This document shows, in pieces, positions 23,640-35,131 of a DNA stretch of 64,000 bases (position 1 is the stretch's first letter; each line of letters opens with the position of its first letter). Under the pieces are notes generated by a model. The model searched no databases. It was not told where the DNA came from and was given only the letters and a program-made list of their open reading frames with translations. A program made the position numbers and the translations under genes. Source of the DNA: Cricetomys ansorgei (taxonomy: Eukaryota; Chordata; Mammalia; Rodentia; Nesomyidae); NCBI GenBank assembly GCA_026225945.1, contig JAMJFZ010001815.1, positions 4,415,001-4,479,000 on the forward strand, given 5' to 3'.

Positions 23640-25605
23640 GTGAGTATTCAGAAAATCTTCAAGGAAACTCTCCTGAACACATTTTCATTATTATCTCCCA
23701 AATTGAATTGCAACCTTTCTGTATAATCTTGATCTTCTTAGAACTGTTGAAATGTCTTTGGTGTGGGTAATAGGTTTTACAACTGGAGAGGACTTGGTTG
23801 CTTCTCTACATTGAAAGCTTGCACAATGGCTTCCAGCACCATAAAATCTCCTCCTCAAGGAGGAGGTATTTAGTTCAGATCCACTGCAGGTCTTCTGGAC
23901 CCTGTGTCTGAAGCATGTAGTAGCTTCAGCAATATGGACTTACTTTCCTTCTCTGGGGGGATGACCAAAGGCAATTGATAAATAGCCTATAACTGGGCTC
24001 ATGAACAATCCTACCAACAACTTAAAACAGGGTTCTCATGCTTGGTGTCGGGGGTTTTGTTAGACTTGCATATATTATGGGAATTTTTTGGTAGGTGGTT
24101 AATAGTACAGTGTAGTTGTATGTTGCTGAGGTGACTCACCAAAGAAGAAAACGAGGCACTCTCATGGCTGCAAACACTGCCAAACCACAGCAGAGGGAAC
24201 CACTATCATGGCTAACGCCATACTTGACAGTGCAAACTTGAACATCCCAGCTCAGGTGTTTTGATTGATATAGAACTCCTCAGCTTTTCTACTGATAGCA
24301 CATGCAGATCATGAGCAATCAAACATCCACCAAATAAATCTAACACCTGCAAACAATACAAAACAGCAAGACCTAAGAGGGTCCCTCACCCAACAGTGCA
24401 TAAAACAATTATTTTATACATAACTAAAAATAAACTTCTAAAGCAGTACAACTCCTTGTGACTATATAAACCATCCATACTATTATTTTATGCCCCTTTC
24501 TCCTTCTGTGTTTATCTCTCTCCTGATTCCCTAATTAAAGCTACCCTTTTTCTCAATTTCCCCCTTGAGACCACTTGTACCCTACTATTTCCTTCTCTAT
24601 TGACTCTATTCCACAAAATACTCCCTTTTTACTTTCTGGGTTTCTGTAATTAGTCCAGGTTATATATGTACACCTGAAGACTGGATGCTAGGAACCTCAG
24701 ATGAGACATTTGTCTTTCTGCATCTAATTTTCTAATTTCTTTTCTAATTCCTTTTCTAATGTTTTAATTTCTAATTTCTTTTCTAATTCCATCCATTTAC
24801 CCACAAATTTCATGATTTACTTTTTGGTTTACAGCTGAGTAGTATTCCACAACATTTATGTATCACATTCTCATTGTCTATTCATTTGCTGAAGGACATT
24901 GAGTGTGTTTCTATTTCCTAGCTATAATGAAAATACCAGCAATGGACATGGTTAAGAAGTGTCTGTGGAGTAAGATGTCAGGTACATAGAGCATATGCTG
25001 AGAATTAGTTCTGCTGACTTATACTGCATATTTAGTATTTGCTTTTTGATGATTCGCCACACTGATATAAACAGTGGCTGAAGTGGTTTGGTATCTCACC
25101 AACATTGAGTAAGGGTTCCCTTTCCCCACACCCTCTCCAACACTTGTTGTCAGTTGTTTTATTGATCTTCACCATTCTTACTGGGATAAAGTTGCTTTGA
25201 TTTGCATCTCTCTGATTGCTAGGGACACTGATCATTATTTTAGATATTGCTTAGCCATTTTTATTTCTTCTTTTGATACTTTTCTGTTCAGGTCCATAGC
25301 TCATTTTCGAATGTTAAGATTTTGTTTGACTTTTTGCCCTTTGTGTTCTTTGTATATTCTGGATATTCATTCTCTGTCAGATGGATAGTTGGAAAAGATT
25401 CTTTCCCACTCCTTGGATCTTTTCCTTCAATGCATTGATTATTTCTTTAACTATGCAGAAGCTTTTCAGCTCTATAAAGTCCCACTTTTTAATTGCAATA
25501 GTGGCACACATATCTTGGTGGTAACCAACTGTTCACTAGTTGATCTTAAGGTCTGCTCAACAAAGGGAAATAATGCCTGTTACTGGATACGTAGCTGACT
25601 ATCCC
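23640..25605 (-). mobile_element. LINE-1 fragment, antisense (ORF2 C-terminus and part of 3' UTR)
   Basis: Plus-strand phrases CAGCTGAGTAGTATTCCACA (24832-24851), TTGATTTGCATCTCTCTGAT (25198-25217), TTCTTTGTATATTCTGGATA (25348-25367) and CAGAAGCTTTTCAGCTC (25458-25474) are antisense LINE-1 ORF2. On the minus strand one frame reads DNKCWRGCGEREPLL at about 25110-25155, a characteristic LINE-1 C-terminal motif. The part left of about 24650 is less certain and looks like antisense 3' UTR. Inside, at 24723-24790, a TTTTCTAATT-type unit has expanded about six times. Confidence 0.8.
24723..24790. repeat. TTTTCTAATT-type tandem expansion inside LINE-1
   Basis: The words TTTCTAATTTC and TTTTCTAATTCC recur about six times at roughly 10-12 bp spacing, ending where the antisense LINE-1 sequence resumes at ATCCATTTACCC. 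Confidence 0.8.
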
Positions 25606-25611
25606 CAAATA

Positions 25612-26235
25612 ATGGAATCATGGATCTTGGAGAAGAACCTAGAATTGTTACTTAACTAAACCATTCTAATCCCTAGTATATTCCAAATATGTATACCCAC
25701 AGATAAATGCAGTTCTGACCCTTTATTAAAAAATTTTCTCTTTGCAACAAACAGAAACCACTGCAGAAAATTCCAATTGGTAAAAATGCGTAGTTGTAAA
25801 GCCCAGTTCAAACTTATACATCTATAATAAAAACTTGCACGTAAGCCAAAAATTTTGCAGAAAAGAGGGAGGGAAGATTTTAAGAGTCAAAGAAAAATAG
25901 CTTTGAGAATTTGTCCCCTAGAAATGTCAGAGAAGCTACACCAATGATGCTTCATCAACATCACTGCCTCACAATGGCCAAAACAAGCATAATGCCAATA
26001 TGCATGCTAATAAGTTAGAGGAGGCCTCACACCTAGTGAAAATACTGAAGAATGCTGAGATTAGTAAATACCGCCTTCCCCACAGAAGAACGCACACATT
26101 TTTGTTTTATCCAATACCAATGGCCAGCCCAAAAATATATATACATAAAAGTAACATTATACAGACACAGTAGCTTCATTAACATTCAAGAAATAATATA
26201 GTATTTAACCCAAGATGGAAATTCCAATGGAGTTA
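25612..26235 (+). mobile_element. Rodent LINE-1 3' UTR fragment (Lx-type), sense
   Basis: Landmarks in order: GATCTTGGAGAAGAACCTAG (25624-25643), CCTTTATTAAAAAATTTTC, GCAACAAACAGAAACCACTG (25745-25764), TTATACATCTATAATAA, AGAAATGTCAGAGAAGCTAC, ATGCCAATATGCATGC and TATCCAATACCAATGGCCAG (26109-26128), then AAGTAACATTATACAGAC. This is the layout of the rodent Lx-type LINE-1 3' UTR, shared with the copies at 47305-47970 and 60885-64000. It has no coding content. Confidence 0.8.
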
Positions 26236-27425
26236 CTGTCCCAAACAAGCAATTGTTAAACAAGTATTTATAGCTATAATGACATTAATAGAAAATGGCT
26301 ATACTTAAAGAAAATAAGTGTTTATTTCCACCAAATTGAAAGCTTTTTGATTACCCTGCCAAGTCACCTTTGAATGAAGTGGCTTGTCACCTCTCTGGAA
26401 CTGTAAACAATCTGTGTATTTAATGACAGTTGCCTCCAAATCTATTGGCCTCAGCACATGCAAGCAATAACCAAATCTTTATTTTAATGCATCTATTTTG
26501 TAAATCTCAGATTTCATTTATCTTTCCTTCCTGTTAATCTAATAAATGCTGAATATTTGTCTGTAAATCTTAAGATATCTTCTTCCTTAATGGAAGGCCG
26601 TAGACAGTGATATGATCTGTTTTGTTTTTCTTTTTAAGTTTTGTCTACAGAAACAAAACAAAAAGTATAGATTGACCCTCATGAATATATGAAATTTAGA
26701 ATTTTGTCTTTTCAGATATCAAAAGACCTGATAAAAATTCAATATGACGAGGGGAAACAAAATTACTCTAACACTAATTATAAAATTACTGGGCATTTCA
26801 GGTTATTTATTGCATATAATTCAACTAGTAATTGTATTGTCATATTTTCAGTATAATGTAATCATTTTAATATGTATCATTGTACAAGGAACAGCAACTT
26901 GTCTTTCCCTGCACAAATATATATCTTATTCAGTTTCCTAGAGAATGATTTGTTTAAGGTTCTGAAATCCTCCAACACAAAATGTCTTTTTTTTAAAAAG
27001 CAGAACTATGCCTATAATATCAGAATAATTGTTTTATTTTGTATTTCAATGATGTTTAGATACTCTGATAAAGGCAGAGCTTGGTTCATTTTAATATAAA
27101 CTGAATATTAATTTTAATCTGACATATTAGTAGTTACAATCTGGCTTTTCTGTATCGAATAAGGTTGCAATTTCTATTGATTCACTAAAGCTAACCAAAC
27201 CGGCTAACATCTTCTTTGACACGTTAGCTAAGTCATTTTGTACATATTTTCATAAACTTAAAAAAATTATTTGGTATGGCACTGGGTCAGAAAGGAAGTT
27301 TTAGAAAATAAAGAATATCCAAGGACATTGTACAACTTTCCCCATCGAAGTGTTTGTAGCAAAATTGTACTTGTTTGCTTGTAGATCTCTCTCCTCCTCA
27401 CTCCCTCTCAGAATTAGCTTTGAAA
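26236..27425. other. Unique AT-rich DNA; candidate conserved block 26300-26620
   Basis: No repeat recognised. 26300-26620 is complex, non-repetitive AT-rich sequence with clustered homeodomain, TALE and forkhead-like words: TTGATTAC, TGACAG, GTAAACAA, CTAATAAA. That texture is common in conserved enhancers of gene deserts. Conservation is not testable here, so this is only a pointer. Confidence 0.25.
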
Positions 27426-27426
27426 A

Positions 27427-27466
<40 letters not shown>

Positions 27467-27467
27467 A
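27426..27467. repeat. (AAAT)n microsatellite
   Basis: About ten copies of the AAAT/AATA unit, uninterrupted. Confidence 0.97.
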
Positions 27468-29096
27468 CCTCTGTTCAGTGATTCTGTGTTGGCTAGCATC
27501 CAAAGGAAAACAATGTTTCACTTCCAAATACCGGTGACATAATTCTGTCTGATAGGAAGACCTGCGAATCATTGTTGCATCCAGCAAGTCTGTGTTCTAT
27601 GCTTTCCAGACGAAAATTTGAAATTCATATTTCCTTAGGCCAGAGTTTTGAAATGAATTCCCAAAAGTGATGCTATTTGTATAAGAGGTTCTTGCAAATA
27701 TGCCGTCAGTTCTCCTTTGAGTACCGCTCTTCTGTCTTAGACCAGACTCTTTGTCAGAGGGGACCCTGTCACTTGTCCTGGTAGTTAAAATGTAGAAACA
27801 ATCTCTCCTTGGACTGAGTATTCACATTTTGAAAAATTGCCACAGCAAATTCCCTAGCCTGCCAAGTTGGCAGATCCTAAGCTGGAAGTTGGAGGCCAGC
27901 CAGGCATCAATGGCACATTCCAAACCCCTGAGTCAGCATCCAGGTCTGCCTTTCTCTGTCTCATGCGCAGGGGAGCACACCACTATCTTCATGAGCCAAG
28001 TCCTCAACTTGAATTTGAAGCCCAGACAATGTTCACATTGTGGCTGCATAACCTGGAATGTATAGCAAATACAGGAAATGTTCAAATTCTGATCAGTTCT
28101 GATATAGGAGAACTCCCTAAGTTTGATGCATTTGAAACCCTCCCTCCTACTAATCCCCCACCCCCCACCCTCCACTCCAGTTTTTGCAGAAAGTGAGCTA
28201 GGAGTCTGAATAATTTTTTGGCTTGAGTTGTAAAACACAGGTCCTGACCCCTTGTCGTCATTAAAGATCCCATGGGCTCCTTTCAAAGGACTTAGGGGGA
28301 TTAACCTTTCTGTTCTGGCTAAATTCCTAATTGGATAATTACATTCTGCCTCCCTAAATTATCCTTGTAGCTCCAATTGGATATGGAATTTTCACTTCCT
28401 GTCATAAAAGGTTGTGGGGTGTTAGGACATTTCACCCCAGGGGTGATGCCAATTAAGTCGTTAGTGAGGTGAAATCTACATGAGGTTTGTCTTTCTTTTA
28501 GCAATTCCTTTCCCCATCTCCTTGTTTGGAGTTTAAAATGTGTAGAAATCATTCAGTCATTCATAATGAAAGGGATGTCATAAGTTAGCAACATTGCTTA
28601 TTGTCACATTATTTCTAAGAATATAATAAAAAAATACAGTCAATAATTGATAAGCATTTGCAGGAGCATTATCATCTGAAAGAACAAAAGCATTGCTAGA
28701 AATGCTGCTGTCCAAACTCATGAGAAAAGGGTTTCTGAAGCAAGTTCACACACTACATTTTTGTCAGGGGAGGCTGGGGCAGCTTCCAGTGACTGCTCAG
28801 AGCCTGTGTGCATTGTTGGCTCAGCATTCACTGTAACATTTAGGCCCAGGGCCAGGGCCAAGGGGAGCCAGTGTCTCTCCTGCATATGGATGCAGGCATT
28901 AACTGCATTAATGGTGGTTAGATTACACACGCTCTTGGTTTGGAAAGTAAAGGTCACACATCAGTCTCTTCAGCTGTATTTATCCACATTGAAAATCATT
29001 GCCCACAGAATCACCTTTGAACCTCAAAAGTAACACAGCTAGCAATATATGATGCTTACCCAGAGGTGAAGAATTAATAGTCATCTTGGGCTCTTT
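27468..29096. other. Low-repeat, GC-richer unique DNA with candidate conserved blocks
   Basis: No recognised repeat over 1.6 kb. 27830-28200 is richer in GC and open for 78-117 codons in several overlapping frames on both strands. The plus-strand frame 27867-28196 (109 codons) ends in a proline-rich PPTNPPPPTL segment and has no homology I recognise. 28310-28560 holds clustered homeodomain-like cores (CTAATTGG, ATAATTAC, CTCCAATTGG). 28718-29033 is again GC-richer and open in both directions. I infer that base composition explains the open frames. A noncoding conserved element is the more likely alternative to a gene. Confidence 0.3.
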
Positions 29097-29106
29097 ATTC
29101 ATTCAT

Positions 29107-29141
<35 letters not shown>

Positions 29142-29150
29142 TCATTTATC
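29097..29150. repeat. (ATTT)n microsatellite
   Basis: About eleven ATTT units, preceded by ATTC and followed by a degenerate ATCATTTATCATTT. Confidence 0.97.
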
Positions 29151-30835
29151 ATTTTGCAGTTAAATCAGTCTCTTGTGGATCAACGTGCATTCTTTGAAAT
29201 AGACTGTTGCGCCAAAGATACTAGAGTGAGTTTTATGGTATAATAGGACATATGAATTAATTCTTTAGAAACAGTTTTGTAAAGGTTATATAAGTCAAAA
29301 CATTCCTCCTTGCTCCAACTCTCACACAGCCTCATTGGAGAACAGACAAAATGTGGGTTCTTCTCCATGAGAGTAAGAAAGGAATGGTGTAAAAAGAAAT
29401 CCAACAACAGAGATGAGACTCCCCGTGGATTGAACAGATGATAAAGAAGAGCTCTGTCTCTGCAAATTCTCTCACTAATATTGTAAATCCATCCTTTACT
29501 GGTGCACAGAAATAAATAAATAAACTAGTTTAAAGAGTTGAAATACAACGTCTCAATGTTTGCAACATAAATATTTAAAAATGGGGCTTTGGTGTTGTCA
29601 CTGTCTTTCTTATGCTGCCTTCTTGGCATTATATAAAGGTTAATTTTTAAACTATGAGTAAGATTTTATTTGAGGGCCATTATGTTAGTTGCAATCACCT
29701 CACTGAGGCAAATGGTACTTAATGACCTATGAACTTTGGTATTCTATTAGTTCTAACATCTCTGTGTATCTTGATTACCTCTATTTTTTACCTCAGGACT
29801 TTTGTCAGAGAGGAATTTCTCCTGGAATGGCCAGATGTATCCCCCTGATAGATACTTATGATATATTTCTGAGAATACTGAGTACTCAGAGAGTACTCAG
29901 CATAGGCAGTTGGGGAGCTGTGGTAGTGCTGACTCTTGATTATGCTTGCATAAGTTGTTTGCAGAGATCTCTCTGTCCTCCATCAATGGGTGTAGACTTC
30001 CTACCTACGTGAGTATGGTTCATTATACCATTTAAAATTTCATCATGTTGCATCTTTTATTGCTGCCCTTTTACCATTGGTAAATTCTATTATATCAGCA
30101 AATATTTTAATTGCTAGAGGAATTATTGATAAAATTTTAGCATTATGAAGCCTCTCTAGTTCCTCATTCTTTGAAACAGATTTTTAACTGTGTTTTGATG
30201 GAGATGATTATAATTGATCAAAGTAGACTGCATGCAATCCAAAGTTAGCCATTACACCTAGCTGCATATTTTATATCTTAAATCCATGTCATATATCTAC
30301 CTGAGATCTGGTGACACATCTAAGAGAATTCCCATTTAAACATCTGTTCTGGCTGGTGAAGTGACAATCATGCCTTCTCATTTGAGATGATAAGCATGTA
30401 TTTTTCATTTATATGGGATTATTCAGTCAATGATTCCTTGCAGTCTAAGTTGAGAGGCATGAAAATCCAGTGTTTCAACCACTACTACTAGAGAATTTAT
30501 TCATGAGACAGCAGACGATACCATTTGATATGTGTAGTAGTTATCTCTCTGGTCCTAATGTTGCTTTAAAATATGGGCAATGCGAAAACTGCCCATTATT
30601 TTATTTCAGCACATCTATTCATTAAGGAATACTAATGGAAATGTTAGAATACATTTTTAATTTAATACATTTTAGTTTAATACAACAGTAGTGGTATTAC
30701 TTTAAAGGATGAAACACTATGAGGTAAATTTCTGGTTGATCATAATAACCATTCTTCTAATAATGTTATATATTTAACTTTACTTTCTTTATTCTGATCA
30801 AAAATAATGGCACTGTTATGTACTAGCATACATGT

Positions 30836-30836
<1 letters not shown>
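29151..30836. other. Unique AT-rich DNA, nothing recognised
   Basis: No repeat family or RNA gene recognised. A plus-strand open frame of 96 codons at 29722-30012 has no recognisable homology. Confidence 0.4.

Positions 30837-30873
<37 letters not shown>
30837..30873. repeat. (CA)n microsatellite
   Basis: Uninterrupted CA repeat of about 18 units. Confidence 0.97.
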
Positions 30874-30875
<2 letters not shown>

Positions 30876-32212
30876 CACATACCTGAACATATCTCTGTAA
30901 GATATAGTAGTCAAGAAAACAAGGAATCAACTTTCCAAATACAAAGTTATTTATTCTCTTAAACCATTGTTATTACCTCTGAAAATAGGAAATAGTATGA
31001 AGATACTAAAGAGGGTAAAACAGAAGAGAGTGTGTGTTTCTCCGCCCATGTTAGACAGCTAGGATTTCAAGATTTGCTAGTTAGAGATGTATCTAGTAGA
31101 ACTGACTGCCAGGCTTCCCTGGTAAAAACACCATGTCAACTGCTAGGCAATGATCTGTTAGTCAGTAACTCAGCTGAGCTAAACACAGAATGTATAATCT
31201 TAAGGACTTCTTCCAAATTGCACCCCTGAGTGTCCCAATTTACTGCTAGCCCATTGAGTCCATATGAATTGGTTCAAGTATTCAATGTTTTGTCTATCCC
31301 TCAGTTCTCACACACACACACATACACATGCACAAAAAGTACACGTACACTGGCATACACATTACTGTGGCATGTGGAAGTCTGACAAACACATTTTTAT
31401 AGCACATTGTTATGCCAGTATCATCAAGTTGGGGCACAAACTAAAAATCTTGTTACATCAAGTTGAGACAATCATGTGTATAAAACATCCTGATTATAGT
31501 CATCTTTAAACAGTAATGCAAGACCAGCTGAAAAACATAATCCAAGCAGAACTGGCAGCTGAGAAAGTTAAAACATATGCACAGGACTGGCCATAGTTCT
31601 TGCACTATGCCATTCTCTGTATAGCCAATAAATAAGCAAAAACCAGAATTAGGACTAAACGCATTTGACCTTGATTGACCTCTTCTGAAACCAGAGGACA
31701 AAGTGACAGGGAAGGGACCTGAGAAGTAGACCACCTGCTGCATTGCCTAGGCTTAAATGTACACTGGAAAGCACCAGGTAACATGAATCATCATGTTTTT
31801 CTGGCATTAATGCCTGTATAGGCTTTTTGATTTTAAATTAATATTATTACATTTCAGAGCACTTGATCTTAAAAGAGGAATGAGTATACTGGAAGCCAGT
31901 TAGCGAAATAGAGTCTACCTACTTCATGTTATGTAACACTATGTCTTAGAATCTATTAAAAATATAATTGTCAGGTCTATCTATATTCAACAAATGCAAA
32001 GTGAGTATCATTTATCAATAATGTTAAACATCAGAAATTTGACTAAACATCAGAAACTTGGATATTTTAAAATTTTAGAATGATTACATCATTGCAGTCT
32101 AAGATATTTTGAGTGTCATGTAAATGTCCACAATGCCTTGAAACAATCTAATTTTCAGAGCATGGATAGTCAATTTGTCTACATAATTTATTTCTTAAAA
32201 ATAAAATTTAGA
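30874..32212. other. Unique DNA with a short (CA)n
   Basis: An imperfect CA run lies at 31309-31334. No repeat family or gene is otherwise recognised, and a 96-codon minus-strand frame at 31453-31743 has no recognised homology. Confidence 0.4.
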
Positions 32213-32352
32213 GGCCAGGGATTAAACACAAGTCTTTAATCCCATCATGAAGCAGGTAGAGGAAAGTAGACCTCTGAGTTGAAGGCCAGACTTGTCTATA
32301 CCCTGAGTTCCAGGCTAGCCAGTCCTACCTACCTATCTACCCTATTTTAAAG
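32213..32352 (+). mobile_element. B1 SINE
   Basis: Sense B1 landmarks: GTCTTTAATCCCATCATG (32232-32249), GCAGGTAGAGG, TCTGAGTTGAAGGCCAGACT (32272-32291), CTGAGTTCCAGGCTAGCCAG (32302-32321). The A-rich tail leads straight into the purine microsatellite that follows, as expected if that repeat grew from the SINE tail. Confidence 0.85.
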
Positions 32353-32367
32353 GGAGGGAGGGAGAGG

Positions 32368-32401
<34 letters not shown>

Positions 32402-32530
32402 AAAGAAGAAGAAGAAGAAGAAGAAGAAGAGGAGGAGGGTGAGGAAGGAGGAGGGGGGGAAGAGGAAGAGAAAGGGAAGGAAGGAAAGAAGGGAGGAATG
32501 GAGGGCGGAAGGAAGGAAGGAAGAAAGAAA
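32350..32530. repeat. Polypurine tract: (GGGA)n, (GA)n, (GAA)n, (GGAA)n
   Basis: About 180 bp of almost pure purine on the plus strand with several unit types in succession, seeded on the 3' tail of the B1 at 32213-32352. Confidence 0.97.
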
Positions 32531-33951
32531 TTGAAAAGCTACATTTTCTGATAAATCATTGTATTTAAGGTACTCTTTGATGAGAATTTGAGGTCTACAG
32601 GTAAGACTCTAAAACCAGAGAAATCAACAAAGCTAAATTGCCAAGTGACTGTGATAAAACATTTTGCATTCAGTTCTCATTATGTAATTGACAAAGATGA
32701 TTTAAAGTCTGCAGCTGTGTGTTGCTGTTCCTGGGTAGCACAGCAATGTGTGGTAACAAATGCTTTCTACTGCTCCTATGTCCCCTTCCTTTTGTTTGCT
32801 TTCCTGCATTGTATCCTCCTCAGGTGACTGGGTGTAAGCATGTTTAAATTTAGAAATGCAAATTTAAAAATATTCTGCTTAAGCACTAGCTGTGAAACGG
32901 GTTTCTTCTCCACTTTATAAAGACATGCTTTCTCATCTGTTCTCTTTACAGGTATTTATAAACCTTACCTGGACAAAATCAGGAATGCAAAAGAAAACTG
33001 ACTCTTTCTTATGAACATTCTAAAGGTCTCTTAGAAAAAAAATAAACGTCTACAAAAACTAATCTAAAAGCATATGCTATTTGCTGACGAGAAGGTACAT
33101 GGAACAAAGACGTGAATGTAAAATAGAGTGGCTTTGTTAATGCAGAGGAGATGATGCAGAGATAGTTATTGTACTGTATACATGGAAGGAATGAAGTAGT
33201 CCGGTTAGAGTAAGGACTGCAGAGAGGAGCCAGAAGAAAAGAGAAATAAAGAACAGAAAAGAATAAAAACAAGTATAGCTGACAGATGGAAAAACAGAAA
33301 TAAACACATTGCCATGAATTAATACAGGATGATGTGGCTAATTCAAGAGATATATTTACAAACTTCCATCCATTTCACCTCCTACCTCCAATCAGATGCC
33401 GGGATTTCTGACTATGTCAGTCTTCCGTCAGATTCACATCTGGCTCTTGTCTGCCTCCCCTTCATTCCTCTTGCAGCATCCAGCTTCACTGCTAAATCCC
33501 TTCTGTTCGTAAGGTGCAAAGAGCCAGAATCAACAGTCTTTTCTAGTTAGCACAAATAGCAATTCAGCTGGAGTGAGTAGTTACTCATAAGATGCTTATT
33601 GACAACGTAAATCATTTGTTGATGCCCATGGAAATAGCACATTTCAGGCCAGACAGAGCTACACATCTCCGGAAAACCAAGCTACATGCAAAGGTGCATT
33701 TGCTAAACAAACATAAGAATGCCTCCCAAAGTCTCCAGTTTAATTCCAATATGGTAAATGCCTTCAATTCCTGAGAGAAAAGAGACAGCCTGGGCTGTAA
33801 GCCCCTGGCATAGAAGAACATCTTGGCATCTTTAGAAAAGAAAATATTCTTTGTTAACACTAGGTGTCCTTGATAAAACCCGGAATGATCTGTAACACCT
33901 TTTTCAGATGTTTTTCATTATTCAAGCTTCCCATTATGAGTGGGATATGAA

Positions 33952-33952
<1 letters not shown>
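32531..33952. other. Unique DNA, nothing recognised
   Basis: No repeat family or gene supported. Several short open frames (up to 87 codons) show no recognisable homology. Confidence 0.4.

Positions 33953-33988
<36 letters not shown>
33953..33988. repeat. (TG)n microsatellite
   Basis: Uninterrupted TG repeat of about 18 units. Confidence 0.97.
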
Positions 33989-33989
<1 letters not shown>

Positions 33990-34019
33990 TTTATGTGGGT
34001 TTTAGGGAGTGTTGTTTTA

Positions 34020-34124
34020 CTTCTTTCTCTCTTCCCTTCTCTCTCTGTCTCTCTCTCCTTTCCTTCCTTCGTTCCTTCCTTTCTTTCTTTCATTCATTCT
34101 TTCTTTCTCTCTTTCTTTCTTTTT
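34020..34124. repeat. Polypyrimidine tract: (CT)n, (TTCC)n, (TTTC)n
   Basis: About 100 bp of nearly pure pyrimidine with CT, TTCC, TTTC and ATTC units. Confidence 0.95.
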
Positions 34125-34812
34125 GACTATTGGCTGTTAGGGTTAGAGTACCAGCGGTGGGAATAGAATGGGATATTTTTAACTCTCCTTTTAGAATTCT
34201 CTTGTCTCATCCAAGCTTCAAACAGTGGTTTGCATCTTGGATTTCAGGTGAGATCATTGGCCTCACCTGAGGTCAAGAGTTCAAGTGCTGTTCTTCATAT
34301 CTAGAAAGTCTGACTTAGGAGTTCTGGGCTTTAACATGTTCCTAAAACCTTGTCTGGGTGCTTCTTCTGATCCCAGGGCCATACTGTAAGAAACCTATCT
34401 AGTAGAGATTGTCACTGAGATCTCAACAAAGTCTCAAAGCACTGATAGTTCTTTCTCAGACTTTCATATGGGTGACTCCTTGGCAGGTCCACAGTTGAAT
34501 TAGGGGCAAATGCAACTTGGAACCAACCAATGGTGATCTTGGCTAGGAGTCAGTATCAGATGGCTGTCGTAAGTAGGATAGAGATGAAAATCATCCTAAT
34601 AGAAATTCTTCTGTTCTCAGGAGGCTGGGGAATCAAAAAAAAAGAAGATAATTAAAAATGCAAGCCTGAGAAAGTGGAATATAGGCTTCATTTGTTTTTC
34701 TGGGTGAAGAAAAATAGATGTAACCAGAGGTTCAGAGCATACCTGCTAAATACTAGAGTGTACCAGCCATCGCTCACCTATAGGATATTTCCTTGTATTA
34801 ACCTTGAAGGCA
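34125..34812. other. Unique DNA with one short perfect inverted repeat
   Basis: No repeat family seen. TCAGGTGAG (34244-34252) and CTCACCTGA (34262-34270) form a perfect 9-bp inverted repeat around a 9-bp spacer. Confidence 0.4.
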
Positions 34813-35131
34813 TGGGTGATGATTAATATTGTTTGTCAACTAGACAAGACTTAGGTTTGCCTAGAAGACTACTCTCGGGGCCCAGCTATGAGGGATAATC
34901 TAGTGTAGATTAATTGAGGTGGGAAAACTCACCTTAACTGGGGGCAAGTTGTAGACTGAATAAACACAAGGAATGGAGCCGAGCATAAGTATTCCTCACT
35001 CCCTGCCTACTGACTGCAGATTCAGTGCAATCAGCTGCCTCAAACTCCTGCCTCCAGACCTACCCACCTTGATGGGTCGTACCTCATTACTTTCATCGAA
35101 GCATTTTGTCCCAGTGATATACAAACCAGCA
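34813..35131 (+). mobile_element. ORR1-type MaLR LTR, partial/diverged
   Basis: Opens TGGGTGATGATTAATATTGT then TTGTCAACTAGACAAGACTT (34833-34852), the diagnostic ORR1/MaLR 5' block. GTGTAGATTAATTGAGGTGGG, GTATTCCTCACTCCCTGCC (34988-35006) and the distal CATTTTGTCCCAGTGATATA follow. Sense orientation. It is shorter than the full-length copy at 61123-61545, so it is internally deleted. Confidence 0.8.
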
